38,250 nt of DNA. Source: Acidobacteriota bacterium (GTDB taxonomy: Bacteria > Acidobacteriota > Thermoanaerobaculia > Multivoradales > Multivoraceae). Below are positions 18,066 to 27,460 of this stretch, piece after piece (positions within the stretch are counted from its first letter, which is position 1; every line of letters begins with the position of its first letter). The stretch lies in the NCBI GenBank assembly GCA_026708285.1, contig JAPOVF010000364.1:1-38250 (forward strand), given 5' to 3'. The position numbers and the translations under genes are program-made. The notes under the pieces were generated by a model. It was given only the letters and a program-made list of their open reading frames with translations. It ran no database searches and was not told where the DNA came from.

Positions 18066-19110
18066 CGCCTGTCTCCCGCGGCAGCGGCACGCGGCGCAGC
18101 GCCGCGAGGTCGACGGCGCCGGTGCAGAACATGCAGATCCGCAGTTCGAATGCGGTGCGGGCGATCCGGTCGACCACTGCGTCGGTCGAAGCGTTGGCCG
18201 CCTCCAGGAAGGGGAACGCCATACCGGCGATGTCGGCGCCGAGGGCCAGGGCCTTCGCCGCGTCGACGCCGGAGCGGATGCCGCCGCTACCGATGACCTG
18301 GACGCCGGGGACCGCCGCCAACTGGCGGATCGACTCCGGCGTCGGGACTCCCCAGTCGGCGAAGCGTTCGCCAAGAGCCACCTCGTCGGCCCGGGCCGCC
18401 TCGATCCGGGCCCAGCTCGTGCCACCGACGCCGGCCGTGTCCAGGATCCGGACACCGACGTTGGCGAGCTCGCGGCCAACAGCGGCCGAGATGCCGCAAC
18501 CGATCTCCTTGACCACGACCGGCACGTCCAGCGCCTCGACCACCCGGGCGATCTTCGGCAGCAGCCCCCGGAAGTTCAGTTGCCCCTCCGGCTGCAGTGC
18601 CTCCTGCAGGGCGTTCAGGTGCAGCACCAGGGCGTCCGCCTCGACCATGTCGACCGCCACACGGCACTCGTCGACGCCATACCCGTAGTTCAGTTGCACC
18701 GCACCCAGGTTCGCCAGGATCGGCACGTTGGGTGCGAACTCGCGCACCCGGAACGTCGCCGCGGTCTCCGGATCGTCGATCGCCTTGCGTTGCGAGCCGA
18801 CCCCGAGAGCGACCCGCTCCGCCTCCGCCGCCTCGGCCAGGCGCCGGTTGATCCGCTCGGCAACCCCGGTGCCCCCAGTCATGCACGAGATAAGCAGCGG
18901 CGCCTCCAGCTCCCGTCCCAGGAACTCGGCGCCGATCCGCACGTCCTCGAAGTCGATCTCGGGCAGCGCCCGGTGCTCGAACCGGTAGTCGTCGAAGTAG
19001 CTCCGCTCGACCTGCATGCGTCGATCCAGCGCCAGCCGGATGTGCTCCGCCTTGCGGTCCCGCTCCCCCTCGGCCGCCGCCAGCAGCGGCCGGGTGCTCA
19101 CTTTCGCCAC
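18058..19110 (-). CDS. fni: Isopentenyl-diphosphate delta-isomerase type 2 (FMN-dependent)
   Basis: RKAEHIRLALD, SCMTGGTGVAERINRRLAEAAEA, GVGSQRKAI, LHLNALQEALQPEGQLNFRGLL, VVVKEIGCGIS, GTSWARIEAAR, IGSGGIRSG. Start codon uncertain (GTG 19110 or 19101). Confidence 0.93.
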   Translation of the reverse strand: MAKVSTRPLLAAAEGERDRKAEHIRLALDRRMQVERSYFDDYRFEHRALPEIDFEDVRIGAEFLGRELEAPLLISCMTGGTGVAERINRRLAEAAEAERVALGVGSQRKAIDDPETAATFRVREFAPNVPILANLGAVQLNYGYGVDECRVAVDMVEADALVLHLNALQEALQPEGQLNFRGLLPKIARVVEALDVPVVVKEIGCGISAAVGRELANVGVRILDTAGVGGTSWARIEAARADEVALGERFADWGVPTPESIRQLAAVPGVQVIGSGGIRSGVDAAKALALGADIAGMAFPFLEAANASTDAVVDRIARTAFELRICMFCTGAVDLAALRRVPLPRETGDG

Positions 19111-19360
19111 CCCGGTTCCGCGCCCGTACACATGCGCGCCACTGTACCGGAATTCGGCCGCGTAAGTGGAGTCACTACCGCAGATAGAGCATCCGCCGAG
19201 GCCCCGGCTGCAACGTGGCGGCGTCGGTTGCACCCGCCTGCCTGGTCGGGGCTCACGGGGGAGGCTGGACGGTGTCGGGCTGCGGCCTATCCAGCACGGG
19301 CGGCCAGCCGCAACGCTACTCTTGCTGACCGAGCCAAGCACTCCCAAGCATCAACCGACG

Positions 19361-19585
19361 ATGAGAATCCAGCTATCCGCAGAGTTGCACCGCGAGCGAG
19401 ATGTCTGGGTCGCCTCGTGTCCGCAGCTCCACGTAGCAAGCCAGGGCTCCACGGCCGAGGAAGCCATGGTCATGCTGCAAGAGGCGTTGGCCCTGTTCAT
19501 CGATGGCTGCCGTGAGGAGGGGATCGTGAATCGGGTTCTTGAAGAAAGCGGTGTCACACTGGAACACGGTCCCTCGCCCGACTGA
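19361..19585 (+). CDS. Solitary HicB-like antitoxin-domain protein
   Basis: MRIQLSAELHRERDVWVASCPQLHVASQGSTAEEAMVMLQEALALFIDGCREEG... matches the HicB-like partial RNase H fold pattern; no adjacent HicA seen. Confidence 0.7.
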   Translation: MRIQLSAELHRERDVWVASCPQLHVASQGSTAEEAMVMLQEALALFIDGCREEGIVNRVLEESGVTLEHGPSPD

Positions 19586-19824
19586 GCCGCTCCGGTCGGC
19601 CTTCGCGCGTCAGAGCTTCACTGACGTACTTGGTGCCGTGCGGGAGAAGCTCCAGACTTGAACGCTCGATCATGCTCACAGCACGTGGGCCCGGCCCGTC
19701 GCGCAGACCGCAACACACCGGCACACAGACCAACGATGCCCGACGCCGTCCAGGCCGACCCCCCAGGCAGGCGGGTGCGTCCGACGACCCTCCGCCGCCG
19801 CGCCGCAGCCGCGCAGGCGATGTC

Positions 19825-20874
19825 TCAGCCGCCGATGCGGAACATCTCGACGCGCTGGGGAGCCGGCTGCAGGCCGGCGCGGAGGCGTTCGGCGCGGATC
19901 TCGGAGTAGCGATCCTCCCGTTGGCGCCAGTGGCCAGCCAGGAAGGTGAGCAGGTCGTCGTCGCTTGCGCCGGCGCGGAGGCGGTCGCGGAGGGAGGGGC
20001 CGGTGTCGGCGAAGAGGCAAGTGTAGAGCCGGCCGTCGGATGAAAGGCGCGCGCGGGCGCAGTCGCCGCAGAAGGGGCGGCTGATCGAGGGGATGACGCC
20101 GAACTCGACGCCGTCGTCGAGGTAGCGGAAGCGTTCGGCGACGTCGCTGGGTTGAGCGCGATCAACCGGTTCGAAGGGCCACCGTTCGGCGATTCGGTGG
20201 CCGATCTCCGAGGCGGTTACGACCTGGTCGAGGCTCCAGTCGTTCACCGTGCCGACGTCCATGAACTCGATGAAGCGGACGATGTGGCCTCGCTCCTTGA
20301 AGTAGCCGGCGATGTCGGCAACTTCGTCTTCGTTCGTGCCCTTCATGACGACCGTGTTGATCTTGACCGGGCCGAGACCGGCATCGGCCGCTGCGTCGAT
20401 GCCCTCCAGCACCTGGCCGACGCCGTGGCCCAGTCCCGTGACCCGGCCAAAGATGTCGTCGTGCAGGGACTCGACGCTCACCGTGACCCGGTTGAGGCCG
20501 GCTTCAGCGAGGGTCCGAGCTTTCTGTGCCAGCAGAGCTCCGTTCGTCGTCAACGCGAGGTCTTCGATTCCGGGCACCGCGGCCAGAGTCCCAACCAGAT
20601 CCTCGATGTCGCGGCGAAGCAGTGGCTCACCGCCGGTCAGCCTCAGCTTGCGGACACCAAGGCGAACGAACAATCTGACCAGGCGCTCGATCTCCTCGAA
20701 CGTCATCAGTTGCTGCCGGGGCAGGAACCGGTACTCCCGGTCGGCCGGCATGCAGAAGGTGCAGCGGAAGTTGCAACGATCGATGACCGAGATGCGCAGG
20801 TCGCGCACCGGCCGGCCGAGGCGGTCGATGACCGCGGCCGGAGCCGTGCCGCCGTTCGTGGAGTCGAGGGTCAT
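19825..20874 (-). CDS. moaA: GTP 3',8-cyclase (molybdenum cofactor biosynthesis protein A)
   Basis: RISVIDRCNFRCTFCMP radical SAM CxxxCxxC, KLRLTGGEPLLRRD, C-terminal CGDCARARLSSDGRLYTCLF second cluster, terminal GG. Confidence 0.96.
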   Translation of the reverse strand: MTLDSTNGGTAPAAVIDRLGRPVRDLRISVIDRCNFRCTFCMPADREYRFLPRQQLMTFEEIERLVRLFVRLGVRKLRLTGGEPLLRRDIEDLVGTLAAVPGIEDLALTTNGALLAQKARTLAEAGLNRVTVSVESLHDDIFGRVTGLGHGVGQVLEGIDAAADAGLGPVKINTVVMKGTNEDEVADIAGYFKERGHIVRFIEFMDVGTVNDWSLDQVVTASEIGHRIAERWPFEPVDRAQPSDVAERFRYLDDGVEFGVIPSISRPFCGDCARARLSSDGRLYTCLFADTGPSLRDRLRAGASDDDLLTFLAGHWRQREDRYSEIRAERLRAGLQPAPQRVEMFRIGG

Positions 20875-20905
20875 GAACCGACAATGCTACGCGAGCCGGC
20901 ATGGT

Positions 20906-20962
20906 CGCCGCTTCGCGGCGGCGTTGTTCCGGAAGGCCGGCGGGGACGCCGGCGCACCCAGT
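20906..20962. repeat. Intergenic repeat element, copy 1 (GCCGC hairpin plus 24-nt core GGCGGGGACGCCGGCGCACCCAGT at 20939-20962)
   Basis: Core identical to 33782-33805; preceded by hairpin CGCCGC-TTC-GCGGCG. Confidence 0.8.
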
Positions 20963-20970
20963 GGGGGCCG

Positions 20971-21903
20971 TCAGTCTTCGGCGCGCAACCAGTCGTCGAT
21001 CAACCGGCGGGCGATCGAGAAGGGCGGCGGCAGGCGGACTTCGCGGGCGCGGAGCGCGTACTCCAGTTCGGAGCGGGTCGCCCACACCGCCTGTTCCAGT
21101 TCCTCCGTGTCCACCTGCACGTCGCCGCCGGGCGAGGTGGCGTAGAAGCCGAGCATGATCGAGGTTGGGAAGGGCCACGGCTGGGAGGAGTGGTAGCGGA
21201 CCGTGTCGACCGCGATGCCAGTCTCCTCCCGGACCTCGCGCGCGACCGCGCTCTCCAGGCTCTCGCCGGGCTCGACGAAGCCCGCGAGCGCCGAGAACAT
21301 GCCCGGCGGCCAGGAGGCCTGCCGGCCCAGCAGGCAGGAGCCGTCGTCGCCGGCCTCCGTGTGGACCAGCATGATGACGGCCGGGTCCGTGCGCGGGAAG
21401 TGCTCGATGCCGCACGCCGTGCAGACGCGCAGGTGGCCGGCGTTGCGGCTCTCGGTCGCGGCGCCGCACTGGCCGCAGAAGCGGTGCCGGCGGTGCCACG
21501 TCGCCATGGCGCGGGCGTAGGCAAGCAGGTTGGCGCCACGGCCGCTCATCGCCGCGCCGACCTGCCGCAGCTCGACGAAGCGGCCGGCGCCCCGGAGCGG
21601 GCCGGCGAGCGGATCTTCCCGGTCGGAGAGGTCGACCGAGAAGTAGGCGACGCCCTCCGCTTCGCCGAGAAACACGACATCCTCCGCCCCGTCGACCAGC
21701 CCGGCCGCCTCGACGGTCGCCACCGTGCCGGGAACCGGCCCCCGGTCTCCGGTGTGGGCGTCGAAGACCAGGCTGCGCTCGCGCCAGACCGCGGTCAACT
21801 GGCTGCTCGGATCCGCCAGTCTCCGGGCCAGCCAGTCGGCGTCGCCGCGCCGCTCCGAGCGGCGGTCAACCGCCGGTTCGGCCAGTGCGTTGTGTGCCCT
21901 CAT
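20971..21903 (-). CDS. nudC: NAD(+)/NADH pyrophosphatase NudC-like Nudix hydrolase
   Basis: Zn ribbon CGQCGAATESRNAGHLRVCTACGIEHFPRTDPAVIMLV and Nudix box GFVEPGESLESAVAREVREETGI. Confidence 0.93.
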   Translation of the reverse strand: MRAHNALAEPAVDRRSERRGDADWLARRLADPSSQLTAVWRERSLVFDAHTGDRGPVPGTVATVEAAGLVDGAEDVVFLGEAEGVAYFSVDLSDREDPLAGPLRGAGRFVELRQVGAAMSGRGANLLAYARAMATWHRRHRFCGQCGAATESRNAGHLRVCTACGIEHFPRTDPAVIMLVHTEAGDDGSCLLGRQASWPPGMFSALAGFVEPGESLESAVAREVREETGIAVDTVRYHSSQPWPFPTSIMLGFYATSPGGDVQVDTEELEQAVWATRSELEYALRAREVRLPPPFSIARRLIDDWLRAED

Positions 21904-21925
21904 CCTCCGCAGGCTACAGCCCGGG

Positions 21926-23041
21926 TCAATTGGCGCGGCGAAAGGCCATCGCTTCCGAGACACGGCGCTGGGCGATGCTCATCGCCGCCTCGCGCAACAG
22001 GCAGCCTTCGGCCCGGGCCAGTTCCAGCACTTCACGCGTGTTCTGGCGCACCGTGTCCTCGATCCTCTCGAATGCCTGCCGCTCGGAGCCGCCCGCGTAC
22101 TCGACCGCGCCGCAGATGATGCCGCCGGCGTTGGCCACGAAGTCCGGAATCGAGAGGACGCCGCGGTCGTGGAGAATCCGCTCGCCCGCCGGCGTTACCG
22201 GAATGTTCGCGCCCTGGAGCACCACCTTGCAGCCGACCCGGCCGGCGTTGCCGCTGTCGATCACGTCCGGCCGCGCGGCCGGCACGAAGAAGTCGACTTC
22301 CAGGTCCAGGAAGGCGTCGCCCTCGATACGGCTGCCGCGCGGGTACGCGGTGACGCCGCCGGTCGCGTCCATCGTCGCCACGAGTTCGTCGATGTCGATG
22401 CCGTCCGGGTCGTGGATCGTGCCGTCGAGATCGGTGACCGACACGAGGCGCGCGCCCCTCTCGGCCAGGAACCGGGCTGCCGGCCGCCCGACGTTGCCGA
22501 AGCCCTGGATGGAGACGGTGGCGCCTTCGAGCGCGACGACGCCCGCCTCTTCCGCCACTTCGGCGGCGATGGCGAGACCGAAGCCGGTCGAGCCGCTCTC
22601 GTCGAGCGGAATCCCGCCGAGCGACCTGGACAGGCCGACGGAGCGGCCCCCCTCGTCGCGGATCCAGGCCATCGCGGTTTCGTTCGTGCCCATGTCGGGG
22701 GCCGGGATGTAGTCCGTCAACTGCCGGATCGCCCGACCGAACTGCCGGATCAGGGCCTCACGGTTCGCCGTCCGCGGATTCGCCCGGATGCCCGCCTTGC
22801 CGCCGCCGTGACGCAGGCGCGCCATGGCGTTCTTCCAGGTCATGGCCCGCGCCAGCCGGCACACCTCCTCCACGCTGACATCCGGCGCCATACGGATGCC
22901 GCCCATCGTGGGTCCGGCAGCGCTGTTGTCGATGACGACGATGCCCTCCAGGCCGCAACGGGGCTCGTAGACGGTAACGACCTTCTCGGGACCGTAGTCG
23001 TCCGCGAAGTCGAAGTGTTCGAAGGCAGATCCAGACATCAC
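21926..23041 (-). CDS. Glu/Leu/Phe/Val dehydrogenase family protein
   Basis: GGIRMAPDVSVEEVCRLARAMTWKNAMARLRHGGGKAGI, PAPDMGTNE, VSIQGFGNVGRPAARFL; AAGGAG SD upstream. Confidence 0.93.
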   Translation of the reverse strand: MMSGSAFEHFDFADDYGPEKVVTVYEPRCGLEGIVVIDNSAAGPTMGGIRMAPDVSVEEVCRLARAMTWKNAMARLRHGGGKAGIRANPRTANREALIRQFGRAIRQLTDYIPAPDMGTNETAMAWIRDEGGRSVGLSRSLGGIPLDESGSTGFGLAIAAEVAEEAGVVALEGATVSIQGFGNVGRPAARFLAERGARLVSVTDLDGTIHDPDGIDIDELVATMDATGGVTAYPRGSRIEGDAFLDLEVDFFVPAARPDVIDSGNAGRVGCKVVLQGANIPVTPAGERILHDRGVLSIPDFVANAGGIICGAVEYAGGSERQAFERIEDTVRQNTREVLELARAEGCLLREAAMSIAQRRVSEAMAFRRAN

Positions 23042-23167
23042 AACTCCTTATCAGGCAACCACCTGGCGACAGCCGCCAAGCGGAGAACAAGAGAAACCCG
23101 CGGCAACTTCCCATGCCGCCGGCAGCTGAGGTCCCGGTCGAGACCGGAGTGGGGCGGAGCCCGCCGA

Positions 23168-23734
23168 TCAGGATCCCCCGCCGGCTTCAAGTAGCCCGAG
23201 AACGGCCTCTTCGAACTCCGAGTACAGCATCCGTCCGAGATGAATGTTGGTCAGTTCGCCGCTACGGTCGAAGAACATCGTCGTCGGCAACGCACCGGGC
23301 CACTCGGGATCAAACGAGGTCACGAAGTCGACCGAGTTGTCGCCCGCCGACGCGAGGTAGGAGACGAGACCAGGTGCCCGCTTGGCGAAGAACGGCCGCA
23401 CCCGATCGTCGAGTTTCTCCGGGTCGTCCATCGAGACGGCGAGCACCACCAGGCCGCGGTCGGCATAACGCTCCTGCAGCAGGTCGAGCTCAGGCAACTC
23501 CTGCAGGCAGGGGATGCACCAGGTAGCCCAGTAGTTGACCACGACGACCTTGCCCCGGTGGTGCTCCAGGACCGCGCGGAACTGCTCCGCCGTCGCCGGA
23601 TGGATCGTGTCCGGATCAAGCAGATGATCCGCTGCCGCCGCCGCCTCCGCGACCGCCGGCGACGTGGCGACGAGCGCGGCCCCCATCAAGACCCCAACCC
23701 AGAGTAGTCGCGGACCCAGTGTGTTGAGCTTCAA
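23168..23734 (-). CDS. TlpA-like exported thioredoxin-family protein
   Basis: N-terminal signal sequence; VVVNYWATWCIPCLQELPELDLLQERY. Confidence 0.9.
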   Translation of the reverse strand: MKLNTLGPRLLWVGVLMGAALVATSPAVAEAAAAADHLLDPDTIHPATAEQFRAVLEHHRGKVVVVNYWATWCIPCLQELPELDLLQERYADRGLVVLAVSMDDPEKLDDRVRPFFAKRAPGLVSYLASAGDNSVDFVTSFDPEWPGALPTTMFFDRSGELTNIHLGRMLYSEFEEAVLGLLEAGGGS

Positions 23735-23844
23735 TTCAACCTCCTGCCTGACGGGCTACCAACTCTCTCAGCCGCCCGCCGAACCAGACGGGGTCAGCAG
23801 TATAGACCTCGGGCGAGACGGTTTCATTCCCCGACGCGTGAGCG

Positions 23845-24747
23845 TCAGCAAAGCGCCCGGTACGTCTCGCTGTCACGCTCGACCCGGCCCGCACGCTCGA
23901 GACGGTCGAGGTGGAGTTCCATGCTGCGCCGTTCGGCCTTGGGAATCCCGGCCCCCTCATCATGCGGCCGGTAGACGAAGCGGTGGGCGACGATGTCGTC
24001 CATCTTCCGTGGTTCCCGGAGGTACTCCAGCAGCCGTCCCTCGCGGTCGGCGATCCGATCAACGTACCGGCCCAGGCGAGCGAGAAACGCCTCGCGATCG
24101 TCGAGCAGGCCAATGTGGTGGCCGGTGAGGTAGTGCGCCGCCTCGATATCGCGCACCTGTTCCAGCGAGTGTTCAAACGCTTCGAGATCAGACCAGGCGT
24201 CCCCGTAGTACGGGCCGAAGCCGGTCAGGTCGATGTCGCCCAGGAACAGAACGCCGTCGGGTTCGACCAGAAGGGCGCAGTGACCACGGGTATGGCCGGG
24301 CGTGTGGATCACCCGTACCGAGACGCCGCCGCCGAGATCGAACAGGTCGCCGTTCCGGAACGGCACGGCGTCCGGCCGGGGCTCGTAGAAGAACGTCGTC
24401 CGCAGGTACCGGCCGTATTCGTCGCGGCGTTCCGGTTCGACCCCGAAGATGTCGAGGAAGCCGTCGAAGTCGAGCAGACCGGACAGATCCTCCTCGTGGA
24501 CGTGGACCGGGGCGTCCCTGAAGAGCGGCAGAGCCGCGGTGTGGTCCTCGTGGCAGTGGCTGAGCAGCACGAGGTCGACACGGGGCAGACCACCCCGGCC
24601 CCGCGCCCGAACGCCGAGCGACGGATCGATCAGCACCGTCGACTCGGCCCCCTCCACCACCAGGGCGTTGTTGTCGGGGTACTTGCCGCCGCCTTCTCCG
24701 AACAGGATGGTCGTGGCGCCGAGCCGGCGATCTTCGAGCCTGGTCAC
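23845..24747 (-). CDS. MBL-fold metallo-hydrolase
   Basis: LLSHCHEDHTAALPLF (HxHxDH-like), VIHTPGHTRGHCALLV, LFLGDIDLTGFGPYYGD. Confidence 0.92.
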   Translation of the reverse strand: MTRLEDRRLGATTILFGEGGGKYPDNNALVVEGAESTVLIDPSLGVRARGRGGLPRVDLVLLSHCHEDHTAALPLFRDAPVHVHEEDLSGLLDFDGFLDIFGVEPERRDEYGRYLRTTFFYEPRPDAVPFRNGDLFDLGGGVSVRVIHTPGHTRGHCALLVEPDGVLFLGDIDLTGFGPYYGDAWSDLEAFEHSLEQVRDIEAAHYLTGHHIGLLDDREAFLARLGRYVDRIADREGRLLEYLREPRKMDDIVAHRFVYRPHDEGAGIPKAERRSMELHLDRLERAGRVERDSETYRALC

Positions 24748-24767
24748 CTGGCTTGGCTTGGCAGCGA

Positions 24768-26138
24768 TCAGCCCGCCGACGCTTCGGCGGCCGTCACCTG
24801 CGGAAACTGCCAGCCGTTGTGGTACTCGGCACGCAGTAGCGCGTTCGCCTCCTCATCACCCTTGACGCGACCCGCCGCGTGATCCCAGTACACCCGCCGG
24901 CCGGTCCGGAACGCGATGTTCCCCAGGTGCGCGTTGACCGCAACTAGGGCGCCCACGTCCGCGTTGCACCGCGGCTGCCTGCGGGTCTTCATGCAGTCGA
25001 TGAAGTCCTGCGTGTGCTGGGCCAGCCCCCGCTGGTCAGGGGCCGCAGCCTGTCTCTCGATCGCCGGCGTCTTCTCGTAGCGCTCGCCGTCCTTGCGGCC
25101 GCTCTCGGCCAGCACTTCCCAGCCGCCCCGGTCGACGACCAGGGTGCCGTTGTTGCCGGTGAAGGAGACGCCGTGTCCGCGCTGGTGCGGCCCCAGGCTG
25201 ATGCCCAGGCTGTGCTCCCAGGTCATCGTGAAGTCGTCGTACTCGTAGATGGCCTGCTGGGTGTCCGGAGTCTCCATCGCGCTGCCGGGATAGCCGAACG
25301 GTCCGCCCAGGGACATCACCGACTTGGGCGCCGTCGCCTTCATGCCCATCAGCACGATGTCGATCAGGTGGACGCCCCAATCGGTCATCAGGCCGCCCGC
25401 ATAGTCCCAGTACCAGCGGAAGTCCCAGTGGAAGCGGTGCTTGTTGAAGGGCCGCTTCCGTGCCGGTCCCAGCCACATGTCGTAGTCGACGCCCGCGGGC
25501 GGATCCGAGTCGGGTACCGGCATCGGCGCCGCCCAACCCATGTAGGCCCATGTCTTGGCGCTACGGATCTGGCCGAGCTCACCGGACCAGAGGTACTCCA
25601 TCGCGTCCTGCCAGTGCTTGCCCGAACGCTGCCACTGGCCTACCTGGACCACCCGGCCATGGGCCTTGGCGGCCTGCTGCATGACCCGGACCTCCTCGAT
25701 CGAGTTCGCCATCGGCTTCTCGACGTAGACGTCCTTACCCGCTTCGCAGGCGTCCACCATGATCCGGCAGTGCCAGTGGTCGGGGGTGCCGATGATGACG
25801 GCATCGATCTCATCGTCCTCCAGCAGCTTGCGGTAGTCGCCGTAGCTGTCCGGCTTGCTGCCGGTCAACCCTTCGAAGGATTCGACCCGCTCGGCGAGAA
25901 CATTGCCGTCGACATCGCAGAGCGCGGCGCACTCGACGCCGTCGATGTCGAGCATGGAACGCATGTTGCTCGATCCCATGCCCCGGCAACCGATGACGCC
26001 GACCCGGATGCGGTCGCTGGCGGCCACCGCCCTGCCCCGAACCGGGGCAGCGAACCCCGCGCCCAGGTTGCCGAGACCGGCCGCCGCCGCTCCAAGACCG
26101 CCCATGCCATAGAGAAAGGAACGTCTGGTCGTACTCAT
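24768..26138 (-). CDS. Gfo/Idh/MocA-family oxidoreductase with Tat-type signal
   Basis: MSTTRRSFLYGMGGLGAAAAGLG (Tat motif), IRVGVIGCRGMGSSNMRSM, VIIGTPDHWHCRIMVDACEAGKDVYVEKPMANSIEE. Confidence 0.93.
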   Translation of the reverse strand: MSTTRRSFLYGMGGLGAAAAGLGNLGAGFAAPVRGRAVAASDRIRVGVIGCRGMGSSNMRSMLDIDGVECAALCDVDGNVLAERVESFEGLTGSKPDSYGDYRKLLEDDEIDAVIIGTPDHWHCRIMVDACEAGKDVYVEKPMANSIEEVRVMQQAAKAHGRVVQVGQWQRSGKHWQDAMEYLWSGELGQIRSAKTWAYMGWAAPMPVPDSDPPAGVDYDMWLGPARKRPFNKHRFHWDFRWYWDYAGGLMTDWGVHLIDIVLMGMKATAPKSVMSLGGPFGYPGSAMETPDTQQAIYEYDDFTMTWEHSLGISLGPHQRGHGVSFTGNNGTLVVDRGGWEVLAESGRKDGERYEKTPAIERQAAAPDQRGLAQHTQDFIDCMKTRRQPRCNADVGALVAVNAHLGNIAFRTGRRVYWDHAAGRVKGDEEANALLRAEYHNGWQFPQVTAAEASAG

Positions 26139-26191
26139 CGTCTCGCTCCTGACCGAAGTCGCCACTCTTCCGGGTGCCTGTACACTGCGCT

Positions 26192-27457
26192 ATGCAGACC
26201 GCGCATCATACCGACCTGAACGCCCCAGTCCCGTCCGCCGATCTGATCGGCAGGCTTCCGAAGACCGACCTCCACGTTCACCTGGACGGTTCGCTCCGGC
26301 TCGAGACACTGATCGAACTGGCGCGGGACGCGCGGCTCGAGCTTCCCTCGCAGACGCCGGAGGGCCTCCTGGAACTCGTCTTCAAGGAGCGCTACGACGA
26401 CCTGGAGGACTACCTGCGAGCCTTCTCCTACACGTCGCCGGCGCTCTGCAGCGAGGAGGCGCTGGAGCGGGCGGCCTATGAACTAGGGGCCGACAACCTG
26501 GCCGAGGGCGTCTGCTACGTCGAGGTCCGCCTGGCGCCCCAACTTCACACCGGGCCGGATCTGGATATCGCCGGCGTCCTGGCGGCTGTCGACCGCGGCC
26601 TCGCCCGGGTCCAGCGCGAACACGAGGCAACGGAGAACGTCACGAACGGCGCCGAGCCGCCCTTCCGCTTCGGCATCATCGCCTGCGCGCTGCGCATGTT
26701 CGGCCCCGCACACAGTCCCTACTACCGCGGCCTGTACTCGGCGCTCAACGGCTGGACCAGGCCGGAGATTCACGCCGCCGCTTCGCTCTCGCTGGCCCGC
26801 TCCGTGGTCGAGGCCCGCGACCGGCTCGGGCTACCGGTGGTGGCCTTCGATCTCGCCGGCGCCGAAGCCGGCAACCCGGCAGCCGTGCATCGGGACGCCT
26901 TCCTCTTCGCCCAGCAGAACTTCCTGATGAAGACGATCCACGCCGGCGAGGCCTACGGTCCCGAGAGCATCTTCCAGGCGATCACCCTGCTGCAGGCGGA
27001 CCGGATCGGGCACGGGACCCACCTCTACGCCGCGGACCGGCTCCGGCGCGACAACCCGAACTCGGCGGCGGCGAAGGATCCCGAGCGCTACATCAGAAAC
27101 CTTGCCCAGTACATCAGTGATCGCCGCATCACGCTCGAGGTCTGCATCACCTCGAACCTGCAAAGCATTCAGCGGCTCCAGAAGTTCTCCGACCACCCGT
27201 TCGGACGGATGATCGAAGACCGGCTCTCGGTCACTCTCTGCACCGACAACCGGCTCATGTCGCGAACCTCCGTGACCAAGGAGATCGCCTCCGCCTGCGA
27301 GGCCTTCGACCTGACCCACGAAGACCTGCGCAACGTGATCATCTACGGCTTCAAACGCAGCTTCTACCCCGGCAGCTACCTCGAAAAGCGCGCCTACGTC
27401 CGCCGCGTGATCGACTACTACGACGAGGTGATGGAGGCGGAGACGGCAACGAACTGA
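26192..27457 (+). CDS. Adenosine deaminase family protein
   Basis: LPKTDLHVHLDGSLRLETLIELA, MKTIHAGEAYGPESIFQAITLLQADRIGHGTHL, LCTDNRLMS. Start refined from 26174 to ATG 26192. Confidence 0.92.
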   Translation: MQTAHHTDLNAPVPSADLIGRLPKTDLHVHLDGSLRLETLIELARDARLELPSQTPEGLLELVFKERYDDLEDYLRAFSYTSPALCSEEALERAAYELGADNLAEGVCYVEVRLAPQLHTGPDLDIAGVLAAVDRGLARVQREHEATENVTNGAEPPFRFGIIACALRMFGPAHSPYYRGLYSALNGWTRPEIHAAASLSLARSVVEARDRLGLPVVAFDLAGAEAGNPAAVHRDAFLFAQQNFLMKTIHAGEAYGPESIFQAITLLQADRIGHGTHLYAADRLRRDNPNSAAAKDPERYIRNLAQYISDRRITLEVCITSNLQSIQRLQKFSDHPFGRMIEDRLSVTLCTDNRLMSRTSVTKEIASACEAFDLTHEDLRNVIIYGFKRSFYPGSYLEKRAYVRRVIDYYDEVMEAETATN

Positions 27458-27460
27458 CGT

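Noticed and set aside
15924-18296. 790-aa plus-strand ORF
   Set aside because: Antisense to MVK, HMGR and the fni end, which carry clear family motifs; Arg/His/Asp-rich composition typical of a GC-rich shadow frame.
19554-20165. Minus-strand ORF near HicB, considered as a possible HicA toxin
   Set aside because: Its upstream part is a shadow of moaA, and the terminal 39 aa (MIERSSLELLPHGTKYVSEALTREG...) lacks the HicA dsRBD pattern.
20152-23194. Plus-strand ORFs of 655 aa and 489 aa
   Set aside because: Antisense to moaA, nudC and the Glu/Leu dehydrogenase; no recognisable domain.
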